Source: Cypionkella psychrotolerans (GTDB taxonomy: Bacteria; Pseudomonadota; Alphaproteobacteria; Rhodobacterales; Rhodobacteraceae). From it: a stretch of 64,000 bases of DNA. Shown here one piece after another: positions 7,019 to 15,345 of this stretch. The notes under the pieces were generated by a model. That model saw only the letters and a program-made list of their open reading frames with translations, was not told where the DNA came from and did no database searches. The position numbers and the translations under genes are program-made. Numbering within the stretch: the stretch's first letter is position 1; the number at the start of each line of letters is the position of its first letter. The stretch is from positions 1 to 64,000 of the forward strand of contig NZ_LGIC01000077.1 in NCBI RefSeq assembly GCF_001294535.1, given 5' to 3'.

Positions 7019-8697
7019 GGCGCGGCCCTGGGATTGAAGTCTTCGGGGTAGGGCATGTCCTGAAACAAGCTGATGCGCACCCATTTGTCCGAACGCGGGT
7101 CAAAGCGGCTGGCACCAAAGAACGCCAGTTTGCAGCGCATCAGGTCAATCGGCAGCATATCGGCCGCGATCAGATTGTCGCGCACCTCGGCAAAGGGTCT
7201 GCGCGCCATGATCTGCACCCGGCGCAGCGCAAAGCGGTGTTCGGGGTGCTGCATCAGGAATGCGGCGACAGATCCGGCACCGTCCAGCCCGTCAATCCTG
7301 GTGTTCAAGGCTTGCACCAACCGTGCGATGCACAGCGGCTGTTCCAGATCGGCGCCGGGTTCCTCGTGGCGTTCCCCTAGCCGGGGCTCCAGCTTTTCTT
7401 CCGACACATACCAGAACCGCGCCGTATTTGCCGGATCAGTAAAGTCGATGGCCAAGGCCCAGCCGTAATCTTGCTGTAAGCTGCGGCGCAGGGCGGCAAT
7501 GGTCATGGCGCCGTCAATCCGCTGGCTTTGAACCTCATCGGCGGACATGCATTCGCCAAGACCGTCGATCAGATCGCCATGCGGTTCCAGCAGCAGCGCC
7601 AGCAGCGCCTCTTGTCCTTCAAGGCTCAGCGTAGCCTCGCCCCACAGCCACAGGGTGTTCCAAGGGTGGGTACCAGCCTCGGGCCAGCCCTTCAGACGTG
7701 CCGCGATGCGGTCCAGATCGGCGTGCAGATCGGCTAGTTTGGCAATCTGGATCGGGTGGGAGGAATGCCAAAGTTCTGCATTCGCGGTGAAACTCTGGAG
7801 CGCCATATGCAGCGCCGTCACATCCCGCGCGGGGGCAAAAGGCTGCGCGCGCACACGCGCAAGGGCCTCTTCACGGGCCATCATCCAGTTGTTCAACAAA
7901 ACCGGGTGGCGCACCAGAAACGGTGCCATGCCAAGCCCGGTTGAATTCCCCACGCCAAGCGCGCGTCGCGTTGCAGGGTCCAGCCGCGCCGCCCGCGCGC
8001 CACCTTTGACGGCAGCCAGATGTTCGACCAGATCGGCGCAAAAGGCGCGGATGTGCCAGACGGTCAGCATTTCAACCTGGAACGGCGCGCTGACCTCGTC
8101 GCGGTCGGCAATCACATCGCGGTCGGCGGCACCGAACTTGCCCGCACCGTAAACGGCCGTGGTGCGCATCAGGTAGCCGACCGAGGCAATCTCTGCCGGA
8201 TCGGGCTGTTTGCCTTGTGACAACTGGTCGACCACATGTCCAAACAAGCGCACCGACCGATTGGCGCGCGAAAGCGCCAACTCGTGCGGCGTGATCCGTC
8301 CGGCCTCTTGCAGCGGCACATTGGCAGCCAGGCGGTCCAGATCGGCCTCGGACGGGTCGCCGTCAAACATCGCAAAGGTGGCGTCCCAGGCGGTGGCGAT
8401 CACGCGGTCAGATCGCATGTCGTCGGGCAAATCATGAGCAAAGGCCACGAGGCTGTAAGTGCGCACCGGGCCAATCGCGCGGTAGACAGCACGCCCCACG
8501 CCCTTGGCGTCGATCTGCCAGACCGGGCGGTCAAAGCGCCAGTTTTCCGCCTGCATCCGCCGCAGCATCTGACGCAAGAATGACAGGCGGGTCGGATGCG
8601 CCGATCCCATCCGCGCCAAACGCATCACCTGATCGGGCGTCCGGCGAAAGGCGGCGACATCGGACGCTGCCCCACATTCTACAGCTGAACCCGTCAT
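7015..8697 (-). CDS. Uncharacterised 560-residue protein in the betaine-transport operon
   Basis: I do not recognise this family. The product is soluble-looking, rich in Ala, Arg, Leu and Asp, without signal peptide, transmembrane helix, nucleotide-binding loop or metal-binding cluster. The N-terminal third contains many paired Arg and Trp residues (ENWRFDRPVWQID), and a central block has GVGNSTGLGMAPFLV followed by HPVLLNNWMMARE, a well-ordered segment that looks conserved. It overlaps by 4 bp both the upstream dipeptidase stop and the downstream DUF3726 start, which ties it firmly to the operon. It is the best candidate in this operon for a new enzyme. Confidence 0.75.
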   Translation of the reverse strand: MTGSAVECGAASDVAAFRRTPDQVMRLARMGSAHPTRLSFLRQMLRRMQAENWRFDRPVWQIDAKGVGRAVYRAIGPVRTYSLVAFAHDLPDDMRSDRVIATAWDATFAMFDGDPSEADLDRLAANVPLQEAGRITPHELALSRANRSVRLFGHVVDQLSQGKQPDPAEIASVGYLMRTTAVYGAGKFGAADRDVIADRDEVSAPFQVEMLTVWHIRAFCADLVEHLAAVKGGARAARLDPATRRALGVGNSTGLGMAPFLVRHPVLLNNWMMAREEALARVRAQPFAPARDVTALHMALQSFTANAELWHSSHPIQIAKLADLHADLDRIAARLKGWPEAGTHPWNTLWLWGEATLSLEGQEALLALLLEPHGDLIDGLGECMSADEVQSQRIDGAMTIAALRRSLQQDYGWALAIDFTDPANTARFWYVSEEKLEPRLGERHEEPGADLEQPLCIARLVQALNTRIDGLDGAGSVAAFLMQHPEHRFALRRVQIMARRPFAEVRDNLIAADMLPIDLMRCKLAFFGASRFDPRSDKWVRISLFQDMPYPEDFNPRAAP

Positions 8698-9704
8698 TGC
8701 GCTGCCCTTTGCGATTGCAGAACTTCGGTTTGGCCCGTGAAACTGGCATCAAAGAACCGCAGCCAGTTGCCGCCCATAACAGCAGTCACATCCTCGGCGC
8801 TGAAGCCCACGCGCCGCAACCCCTCTGATATATTGCCAAAATCGCGATTGTCACGAAACCAGTCTGGCATCGCGGGGAAACCTGCGGCATCAGCACTGCC
8901 TTCACCGAAATCGACAGATTTCGTCCAACGCCCGCTGCGCATCCATTCGACGACGGAATCTGGCTGATCCTGACACAGATCGCTGCCAATGCCGATGTGT
9001 GTGACGCCCATCACATCAGCAGTCCGCGCGACGGCGCTGCAGAAATCATCCAGCGCACAGGCGCTGCCACCGTGCAGGTGGTGCGGATACAGCGAAAACC
9101 CCAGCATCCCGCCACTTTCCGCCAAAGCCTGCAACACGCGCGGCGATTTGTTGCGCCGCGCCGGGTGCCAGGTTGCGGGATTGGCGTGGGTGATCGCAAT
9201 CGGTCGGGTGGAGTGGGCAATGGCGTCAAGGGTCGATCGTTCGGCAGAATGGCTCATGTCCACCACCAGGCCGACGCGGTTCATCTCGGCCACAACTTCG
9301 CGTCCCATGCGGGTCAGGCCGGTATCGGTCGCCTCATAGCACCCGGTCGCCAGCAAGGATTGGTTGTTGTAGGTCAGTTGCATGAACCGCAGGCCAAGAC
9401 GGTGCAGCACCTCAACCAGCCCGATGTCATCCTCGATGCAACTGGGGTTTTGCGCGCCCAAGAATATCGCGGTGCGCCCAGTGTCGCGGGCGGTTTGCAC
9501 ATCAGCGGCAGTGAACCCTTGGAAGATCAGATCGGGGAATTGTTCAAACCAGCGGTTCCAGCGGCTGATGTTCAACACGGTTTCGCGAAACGTCTCGTGA
9601 TAAGTGATGGTCACATGCACCGCATCGACACCGCCTGCGCGCAACTGGCGAAAGATGCGTTCAGACCAGTTGGCGTATTGCAGCCCGTCGATCAGAAATG
9701 TCAC
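8694..9704 (-). CDS. Membrane-dipeptidase-family (peptidase M19) hydrolase
   Basis: A 336-residue M19 (renal dipeptidase) family protein, an amidohydrolase-fold zinc enzyme that cleaves dipeptides, often with a C-terminal D-residue or unusual amide. Visible family motifs are VVDMSHSAERSTLD, ITHANPATW and IGIGSDLCQD, which carry metal and substrate ligands, and the terminal VMGGNWLRFF. No signal peptide is present, so it acts in the cytoplasm. The start codon is GTG and overlaps the aldehyde dehydrogenase stop. Related M19 genes sit in choline/betaine catabolic clusters of Pseudomonas, which agrees with the betaine-type transporter here. Confidence 0.85.
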   Translation of the reverse strand: MTFLIDGLQYANWSERIFRQLRAGGVDAVHVTITYHETFRETVLNISRWNRWFEQFPDLIFQGFTAADVQTARDTGRTAIFLGAQNPSCIEDDIGLVEVLHRLGLRFMQLTYNNQSLLATGCYEATDTGLTRMGREVVAEMNRVGLVVDMSHSAERSTLDAIAHSTRPIAITHANPATWHPARRNKSPRVLQALAESGGMLGFSLYPHHLHGGSACALDDFCSAVARTADVMGVTHIGIGSDLCQDQPDSVVEWMRSGRWTKSVDFGEGSADAAGFPAMPDWFRDNRDFGNISEGLRRVGFSAEDVTAVMGGNWLRFFDASFTGQTEVLQSQRAAQ

Positions 9705-11149
9705 TCTGGCACCCCCACGGCGGTGTAAGCAGTTTTCACGGTTGTATAGAATTCTGCCGCATAGCGCCCCTGCTCGCGCGGTCCATGAGAAGAGGCGCCG
9801 CGTCCGCCGAACGGCACGTGATAATCGGTGCCCGCGGTTGGCAGGTTCACCATCACGCAGCCAGCCTTGGCATTGGCGCGGAAATGGTTGGCGCGTGCGA
9901 GGGAGCGGGTCATGATGCCAGCAGTCAAACCAAAGGGCGTGTCATTGGCCAGCGCCAGCGCTTCGGCATAGCTGCCAGCGATCTGGATGCAGGTGATCGG
10001 GCCGAACATCTCTTCGCGGTTGATCGCCATGTCATTGCGGGTGTTGGCGAAAATCGCCGGGGCCATGAAGTATCCGTCGGTCGCCCGGTCCAGCCGCGTC
10101 CCGCCGCACAGCAGCTCGGCACCCTCGGCGCGTCCGGTTTCGATATAGCGCAGGTTAGAGGTTAACTGGCTTTCGCTGACAACCGGGCCAATCTGGGTCC
10201 CATCCTCCAAGGCGTGCCCGACCTTCAGCGCCTTTGTTGCTGCCGTCAGTTTTGCGGTAAAGGCGTCCATGATTTTTTCATGCACGATCAGCCTGGACGC
10301 CGCCGTGCATTTCTGCCCGGTGCCGCCAAAGGCCGCGTTGCAGGCATGGGTCGCCGCCAGATCCAGATCGGCGTCATCCATGATCAGCATCGGGTTCTTT
10401 GACCCCATCTCCATCTGCAATTTCGGCATATGGCCGATAGACGCGGTGGCAATCTGGCGACCCACCGGAACCGAGCCGGTAAAGCTGATCGCATCGACGG
10501 CATCCGCCGCGACCAAGCGGTTGCCGACTGCGGCCCCCGGTCCCATCACCAGATTGAACGTCCCGGGCGGCATGTCGGCACGCGCGATGATCTCGGCCAA
10601 AGCCACGGCCGAGGCGGGCGTCAGGTTGGCAGGCTTCCAGACCACGGCATTGCCATAGGCGAGCGCGGGGGCGATCTTCCACGCCGGAGTCGCGATGGGA
10701 AAGTTCCACGGCGAGATGACAGCCACAACCCCAACGGGTTCGCGGCGCACTTCGATATCAATGCCAGGCCTTGTCGATTGCGCCTGATCACCTTGCAGGC
10801 GCAGGGCCTCGGCAGCAAACCATGTGAAGAACTGCCCGGCGCGGTACACCTCGCCCTTGCCCTCGGCGGCGGGCTTGCCCTCTTCGCGCGCCAAAAGTGA
10901 GCCTATTTCGTCCGCGCGCGCCATCAATTCCGTGCCGATCGACATCAGCACGTCGTGGCGCTTCTGGATGCCTGCAGCCCACCAAAGAGGCTGTGCCGTC
11001 CTGGCAGCCTCCAGTGCCAGATCCAACTGCCCCGCATCGGCCTGGGCATAGCGCCCGATCAGATCAGAGGTATCCGACGGATTGCGGCTTTCCACGGTGG
11101 CCTCGCCCGCCAGCCAGTCGCCTGCAATGTAGTTTCTAGTTTCTGACAT
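9701..11149 (-). CDS. Aldehyde dehydrogenase, close to alpha-ketoglutaric semialdehyde dehydrogenases
   Basis: NAD(P)-dependent aldehyde dehydrogenase of 482 residues. Motifs in order are ISPWNFP, FTGSVPVGR of the nucleotide site, EMGSKNP with the general-base Glu, GGTGQKCTAASR with the catalytic Cys, and EEMFGPI. The MGSKNP and GQKCTA variants are typical of the alpha-ketoglutaric semialdehyde dehydrogenase branch, used in hydroxyproline and pentose breakdown, but the substrate here is not proven. Its stop overlaps the dipeptidase GTG, and 22 bp separate it from proV. It would oxidise the aldehyde formed while degrading the imported amine. Confidence 0.85.
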   Translation of the reverse strand: MSETRNYIAGDWLAGEATVESRNPSDTSDLIGRYAQADAGQLDLALEAARTAQPLWWAAGIQKRHDVLMSIGTELMARADEIGSLLAREEGKPAAEGKGEVYRAGQFFTWFAAEALRLQGDQAQSTRPGIDIEVRREPVGVVAVISPWNFPIATPAWKIAPALAYGNAVVWKPANLTPASAVALAEIIARADMPPGTFNLVMGPGAAVGNRLVAADAVDAISFTGSVPVGRQIATASIGHMPKLQMEMGSKNPMLIMDDADLDLAATHACNAAFGGTGQKCTAASRLIVHEKIMDAFTAKLTAATKALKVGHALEDGTQIGPVVSESQLTSNLRYIETGRAEGAELLCGGTRLDRATDGYFMAPAIFANTRNDMAINREEMFGPITCIQIAGSYAEALALANDTPFGLTAGIMTRSLARANHFRANAKAGCVMVNLPTAGTDYHVPFGGRGASSHGPREQGRYAAEFYTTVKTAYTAVGVPE

Positions 11150-11171
11150 AGTCCATGTTCCGCTTCTTGAT

Positions 11172-12191
11172 TTACCGCTGCGCCAGCGCAGAGAATACCG
11201 ATTTCATCGTCAACCCACCCGCGATGCTGCCATCGGCGCGCGTCACGTTGATCGCACCTTCCGCTAAGGCCAGCGCACTATAGGCAGCTTCCAGCGGCGC
11301 GTCGGCGCTGACGCTGCCCACACCCGCCACCGCCGGATCGGCCAGTGACCCACAGTTAACAATCCGCGCGCGGTTCACGTCGCGTACGAACCGTTCCACA
11401 TAGTCATCGGCGGGGTTCAGCAGAATCTCTGGCCCAGTACCGATCTGGCGCAATTCGCCGTCTTTCAGGATGGCGATATGATCGCCCAGCAACAGGGCCT
11501 CGTCCAGATCATGGGTGATAAAGACGATGGTCTTGTGCAGGCGGGCCTGAATTTCCTTAAGCTGCATCTGCATGTCGTGCCGGATCAGCGGATCCAGCGC
11601 CGAAAACGCCTCGTCCATCAGCAGAATATCTGCATCGGTGGCAAGTGCGCGGGCAAGGCCGACCCGCTGCTGCATGCCGCCCGACAACTGACCGGGATAG
11701 CGGGACTCGAACCCCGCCAGCCCAACCAGCGTAATCTGTTCTTCCGCGCGGCGGCTGGCCTCGGGTTTTGCCACACCATCTACAAGCAAGCCGTACATCA
11801 CGTTTTCCAGCACAGTCTTGTGCGGCAAAAGTGCAAAGCGCTGAAACACCATCGAGATTTTGCGGCGGCGGAATTGGCGCAGATCGGCGGCGTTCAGCGC
11901 CAGGATATCTTGCCCATCCACCAGAATGCGGCCATCCGTCGGCTCGATCAGGCGGTTGAAATGCCGGATCAGGGTAGATTTGCCTGATCCAGACAGACCC
12001 ATGATCACAAACGTCTCGCCGCGCCGGATGGACAGGCTGATGTTGTTCAGCCCCAGAATATGCCCGGTTTGGGCCAGAAGGTCGGCCTTGCCCATCCCTG
12101 CGCGCACCTTGGCGAGCGCGGCCTTGGGGTCTTTGCCAAAGATTTTGCAGACGCCGTCAACCTTGATCTTGATATCGTCGCTCATAATCAT
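11172..12191 (-). CDS. proV: Glycine betaine/proline-type ABC transporter ATPase
   Basis: ATP-binding subunit of a ProU/OpuA-type importer. Walker A GLSGSGKST, signature LSGGMQQRVGLARALA, Walker B ILLMDEAFSALDP and the switch histidine in ITHDLDEA are all intact. The N-terminal extension before the core (KIFGKDPKAAL) is typical of ProV/OpuAA. The C-terminal 70 residues form only a reduced, CBS-like tail that ends with GGLTMKSVFSALA. The first ATG overlaps the proW stop; a second ATG two codons later sits better behind GGGGGA. Works with ProW and ProX below. Confidence 0.9.
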   Translation of the reverse strand: MIMSDDIKIKVDGVCKIFGKDPKAALAKVRAGMGKADLLAQTGHILGLNNISLSIRRGETFVIMGLSGSGKSTLIRHFNRLIEPTDGRILVDGQDILALNAADLRQFRRRKISMVFQRFALLPHKTVLENVMYGLLVDGVAKPEASRRAEEQITLVGLAGFESRYPGQLSGGMQQRVGLARALATDADILLMDEAFSALDPLIRHDMQMQLKEIQARLHKTIVFITHDLDEALLLGDHIAILKDGELRQIGTGPEILLNPADDYVERFVRDVNRARIVNCGSLADPAVAGVGSVSADAPLEAAYSALALAEGAINVTRADGSIAGGLTMKSVFSALAQR

Positions 12192-13060
12192 TCCCCCAGT
12201 TTCAGGGATTTCTGCATGCGTTTTCCGAAGGACTGCATAATCCGGTCAAAAATGATCGCGAGGAACACGATGCCAAGTCCCGCCAGCAGACCCCGGCTGA
12301 CCTCCAGCCGCTGGATGCCTTGCAGCACCTGATAGCCCAATCCCCCCGCGCCAATCATCGAGGCGATCACCACCATCGATAGCGCCATCATCGTGGTCTG
12401 GTTGATGCCCGCCATGATGGTCGGCAAGGCGAGCGGGATTTGCACTGAGAACAGCACCTGCATCGGTGCGGCGCCAAAAGATTCCACCGCTTCGACGGTT
12501 TCGGCATCAACCTGACGGATGCCAAGGTTGGTCAGGCGGATCACCGGCGGCACTGCGAAAACGATTGTGGCCAGCAGGGCCGGAATTTTGCCAGGACCGA
12601 ACAGCATCACGAAAGGGATCAGATAAACGAAGATCGGCAGCGTCTGCATAATGTCCAGAACCGGCAAGGTCACCGATTGCATTGTTTTGGACCGCGACAT
12701 CGCAATGCCGATCGGCAGGCCAATCAGAATGGCCAAGAGCGTGGAGATCAGCATTAACGCGATGGTCGCCATAGCCGCCTCCCACACGCCGAGAACGCCA
12801 AGACCAAAGGTAAGCACCGCCACCAGCACCACGGTTTTCCAGCTGCGTGAGGACATCCAAGCCAGCCCCGCCAACGCCACCAGGATCACCCACCACGGCA
12901 GAGCCAGCAGCCCTTTTTCCAGACCGTTCAGCAGCTTGAGCACCGGAAGGAAAATCGCTTCCAGGGTACGGCCATAGGTGCCGACAATCTGGTTGAACGC
13001 ATCGTCAATGACCCGGCTGATGGATTTCAGGTCAAACAGGTCGGGAAAGTTTTGGTCCAT
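12188..13060 (-). CDS. proW: Glycine betaine/proline-type ABC transporter permease
   Basis: Inner-membrane permease with about seven hydrophobic helices. The EAA-type coupling loop appears as EAVESFGAAPMQVLFSVQIP, and a GLPIGIAMSRS segment plus MQTLPIFVYLIP are typical of ProW. The N-terminal region contains a long amphipathic stretch (ISRVIDDAFNQIVGTYG) as in other ProW proteins. Its stop overlaps the proV start, and it follows proX after a gap holding a strong hairpin. Confidence 0.9.
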   Translation of the reverse strand: MDQNFPDLFDLKSISRVIDDAFNQIVGTYGRTLEAIFLPVLKLLNGLEKGLLALPWWVILVALAGLAWMSSRSWKTVVLVAVLTFGLGVLGVWEAAMATIALMLISTLLAILIGLPIGIAMSRSKTMQSVTLPVLDIMQTLPIFVYLIPFVMLFGPGKIPALLATIVFAVPPVIRLTNLGIRQVDAETVEAVESFGAAPMQVLFSVQIPLALPTIMAGINQTTMMALSMVVIASMIGAGGLGYQVLQGIQRLEVSRGLLAGLGIVFLAIIFDRIMQSFGKRMQKSLKLGE

Positions 13061-13089
13061 GGCTGGCCTTTGAAGTGAAGGGTCAAGGG

Positions 13090-13113
13090 GCGGGCGGCGT
13101 CGAGGCCGCCCGC
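13090..13113 (-). promoter_or_regulatory. Intercistronic stem-loop downstream of proX
   Basis: A perfect 9-bp stem (GCGGGCGGC / GCCGCCCGC) with a six-base loop lies between the proX stop and proW start. There is no T run. Such hairpins between a binding-protein gene and its permease gene often protect the upstream mRNA and keep the binding protein in excess. Confidence 0.6.
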
Positions 13114-13126
13114 ATTCAGCAGAGGA

Positions 13127-14134
13127 TCAAAGTGAGGCGCGGACTTTGGCGGCCACCTCGGCGGGGACCCAAGTGGTCCAGATCGGCTCGTAGTTCTTGA
13201 GGAAATAGACCGCGACATCTTCGGGGGTGGCTTTGTTGTCGTCGCCCCAGGCCAGAACTTCGCTGATCTTGTCGTTGGGAACCTGCATCTTGGACAGGAA
13301 CGTCGCCACATCGGGGGCCGTCGTCTTGATATCGGGGGTCACTGCCACCGCGATCTGGCCTTTGGCCCAGCCGGTCACCTGTGGATCGGCGCAATTGGAA
13401 TCAACAAGACAGGCGTATTTCACAGGGTCAGATTCGGGCATCCCCAGACGCACCATGTGATATTTGCCGATCACATCCGACGGCCCCCAGTAATAGCCGA
13501 CGAAAGCCTCATGCTGGCTGACCGCACGGGCGATCGCGGCTTTGAGGTTTTCGCCCGAGCCTGACGAGAACAGATCGAACGTCTCAGCGAGACCCAATGC
13601 CTTGAACAGATTGGCCCCGGTGATCTCGCTGCTCCAACCCGGAGGGCTGGCATAAAGACGGCCCTTGTCTGGGGTGTCTGCGGTGGCAAAAATCTTCCAG
13701 TTGGCCTTCAGGTCTTCGATGGTTTTCAGCTCTGGATGTTCGGTCAGAACATAATCGGGAACCCACCAGCCTTCTTCGCCGCCGCTGGCAAAAATATCCC
13801 CCGCTTTGTAAAATGCGCCTTTGGTCTGCGCTTCGTCCCAGATCGTCTGGACGGATGACACCCACAGTTCGGGCGCGATGTTCGGCTGACCACGGTTCAG
13901 CATCGACGTCGCGGTCGGCACGGTATCACCCGGCACCAGTTGTGCATCGCAGCCATATCCGGCCTGCAAGACATGTTGGGCGATATGAGCCAGCGAGGCG
14001 GCCGACAGCCAGGTCATTTCGGCAATCGTCACGGTTTCAGCAGTGCCGCAATCGGCCGCCTGTGCTGTCGTGGTACCCCCAAAGGCAAAGGTAGCCAATG
14101 CGGCCACCCCAAAGATCTTGTGCAGTCCGTTCAT
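13127..14134 (-). CDS. proX: Glycine betaine/choline-type ABC substrate-binding protein
   Basis: Periplasmic binding protein of the OpuAC/ProX family. The ATG at 14134 is preceded by GGAGG eight bases upstream and opens a classic signal peptide ending near TTTAQAADC. Several Trp and Tyr residues suited to an aromatic cage for a quaternary ammonium group are visible: EMTWLSAA, EGWWVPDYV and GYYWGPSD. First gene of the transporter trio. The ligand is probably betaine-like (glycine betaine, proline betaine, choline or carnitine); an exact ligand cannot be read from sequence. Two Cys pairs may form disulfides in the periplasm. Confidence 0.88.
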   Translation of the reverse strand: MNGLHKIFGVAALATFAFGGTTTAQAADCGTAETVTIAEMTWLSAASLAHIAQHVLQAGYGCDAQLVPGDTVPTATSMLNRGQPNIAPELWVSSVQTIWDEAQTKGAFYKAGDIFASGGEEGWWVPDYVLTEHPELKTIEDLKANWKIFATADTPDKGRLYASPPGWSSEITGANLFKALGLAETFDLFSSGSGENLKAAIARAVSQHEAFVGYYWGPSDVIGKYHMVRLGMPESDPVKYACLVDSNCADPQVTGWAKGQIAVAVTPDIKTTAPDVATFLSKMQVPNDKISEVLAWGDDNKATPEDVAVYFLKNYEPIWTTWVPAEVAAKVRASL

Positions 14135-14248
14135 CGAAAACCTCCGGTTGGAAAACTGGCCCATGTCGGGCCTTATCCCAGCAAAATGTGCGCCTAAATG
14201 AATTCAGTCAAACGAGTTATTTTTGATTTGAGTTCAGAAGTATTGAAG

Positions 14249-15241
14249 TTACGCGATAAGCTTCGCCATCAACGCGTCATCAACCGAAACGCCCTGATCA
14301 GCGGTCATTGCCCGAGCGGCCCTACGGCGCGATCCGGGCAGTCGAGTGCCGTCTTGTGCCAGGACGGCAGCGATCAGTTCCGCGATCCTTTCGCTGAAAC
14401 CGTCGGCATAGGCAACGGGATCAAAGGCTATAAAACACTGGCCGGTGCCGGGTGGTCCCCCCGCAGGCCCGGAGAAGGGGCTGGCCGTGCGGCTGGAATT
14501 GGCCCCGGCCATGGCCGAGGCAAGCACCTCGACCATCAGCCCGATTCCAAAGCCCTTGTAACCGCCGGATGGCATCATCGATCCTTTCAGCGCATCCTCG
14601 GCAGATGTCGTAGGCTGCCCCTGCGCATCCAACGCCCAGCCTTCGGGCAACGCCTCGCCCCGCCGGGCGCGCATCATGACCTCGGACTTCGCAACCACAC
14701 TGGCCGATTGGTCAATCGACAGCGCAACACCGCCCTGCCCATCTGGCACCGCCAAGGAAAAGGGGTTGGTGCCTATCACCGGAACAGACCCACCGATTGG
14801 CGCAATCGACGCGGGCGCATGTGTCATGCACAGCCCGATCAACCCCGCCTCGGCCAGCCGTTCGGCATGATGGCCCAGCACCCCGCAGTTATAGGATCGA
14901 GAGATGGTCATGGTCGCCACCCCCTCGCTTTGCGCCGCCAATGTCAGTGCCTGCCAACCTGCATCAATGGCGGGATGGGCAAACCCGTTGGCCGCATCAA
15001 CCACAACAGCAGCCCGGCGCGGCTGCGTCACCAGCGGAACCGCAGCCCCCAGAACCTTGCCGCAGCGCAGGTGTTCCATGTAGATCGGTAGATACATCAG
15101 CCCGTGGCTGCGAATGCCGTCCCGCTCCGCCGCCCGAATCGACCGCGCCACCGACTGGGCTGCAAGGTCCGATGCCCCTGCCGCGACCAGACGGCGAAAA
15201 GACAGGTCCTCGACTTCGGCAAGGCTGAGCTGTTGCGGCAT
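14249..15241 (-). CDS. Ldh-family (malate/L-lactate dehydrogenase type) oxidoreductase
   Basis: NAD(P)H-dependent reductase of the Ldh/Mdh type II fold, the family that contains delta-1-pyrroline-2-carboxylate reductases (DpkA), ureidoglycolate dehydrogenase and sulfolactate dehydrogenase. The catalytic RDGIRSHGL motif with Arg and His is present near residue 45, and the nucleotide region has PIGGSVPVIGTNPFS. About 330 residues, complete. It is the first gene of the leftward catabolic operon and is transcribed divergently from the LysR gene, so it is likely the directly regulated promoter-proximal gene. With RidA and the aldehyde dehydrogenase, imino-acid reduction is a reasonable but unproven role. 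Confidence 0.82.
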   Translation of the reverse strand: MPQQLSLAEVEDLSFRRLVAAGASDLAAQSVARSIRAAERDGIRSHGLMYLPIYMEHLRCGKVLGAAVPLVTQPRRAAVVVDAANGFAHPAIDAGWQALTLAAQSEGVATMTISRSYNCGVLGHHAERLAEAGLIGLCMTHAPASIAPIGGSVPVIGTNPFSLAVPDGQGGVALSIDQSASVVAKSEVMMRARRGEALPEGWALDAQGQPTTSAEDALKGSMMPSGGYKGFGIGLMVEVLASAMAGANSSRTASPFSGPAGGPPGTGQCFIAFDPVAYADGFSERIAELIAAVLAQDGTRLPGSRRRAARAMTADQGVSVDDALMAKLIA

Positions 15242-15311
15242 GGGTGCTGTCTCCTTATGTCACCCCGCAGACTGAACCCTGTTGCCACCTGTCAGGCAAA
15301 TGACTAATTCT

Positions 15312-15344
15312 GATATCTGGTTCAATTTTTCTGAAATGGATATC
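15312..15344. promoter_or_regulatory. LysR-type operator dyad
   Basis: GATATC at 15312-15317 and at 15339-15344, and TTCA at 15321-15324 with TGAA at 15332-15335, are all symmetric about position 15328. The inner pair gives the T-N11-A spacing expected for LysR-type regulators. The dyad ends one base before the LysR ATG, so bound protein would block its own gene and could activate the divergent Ldh-led operon. Confidence 0.7.
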
Positions 15345-15345
15345 G

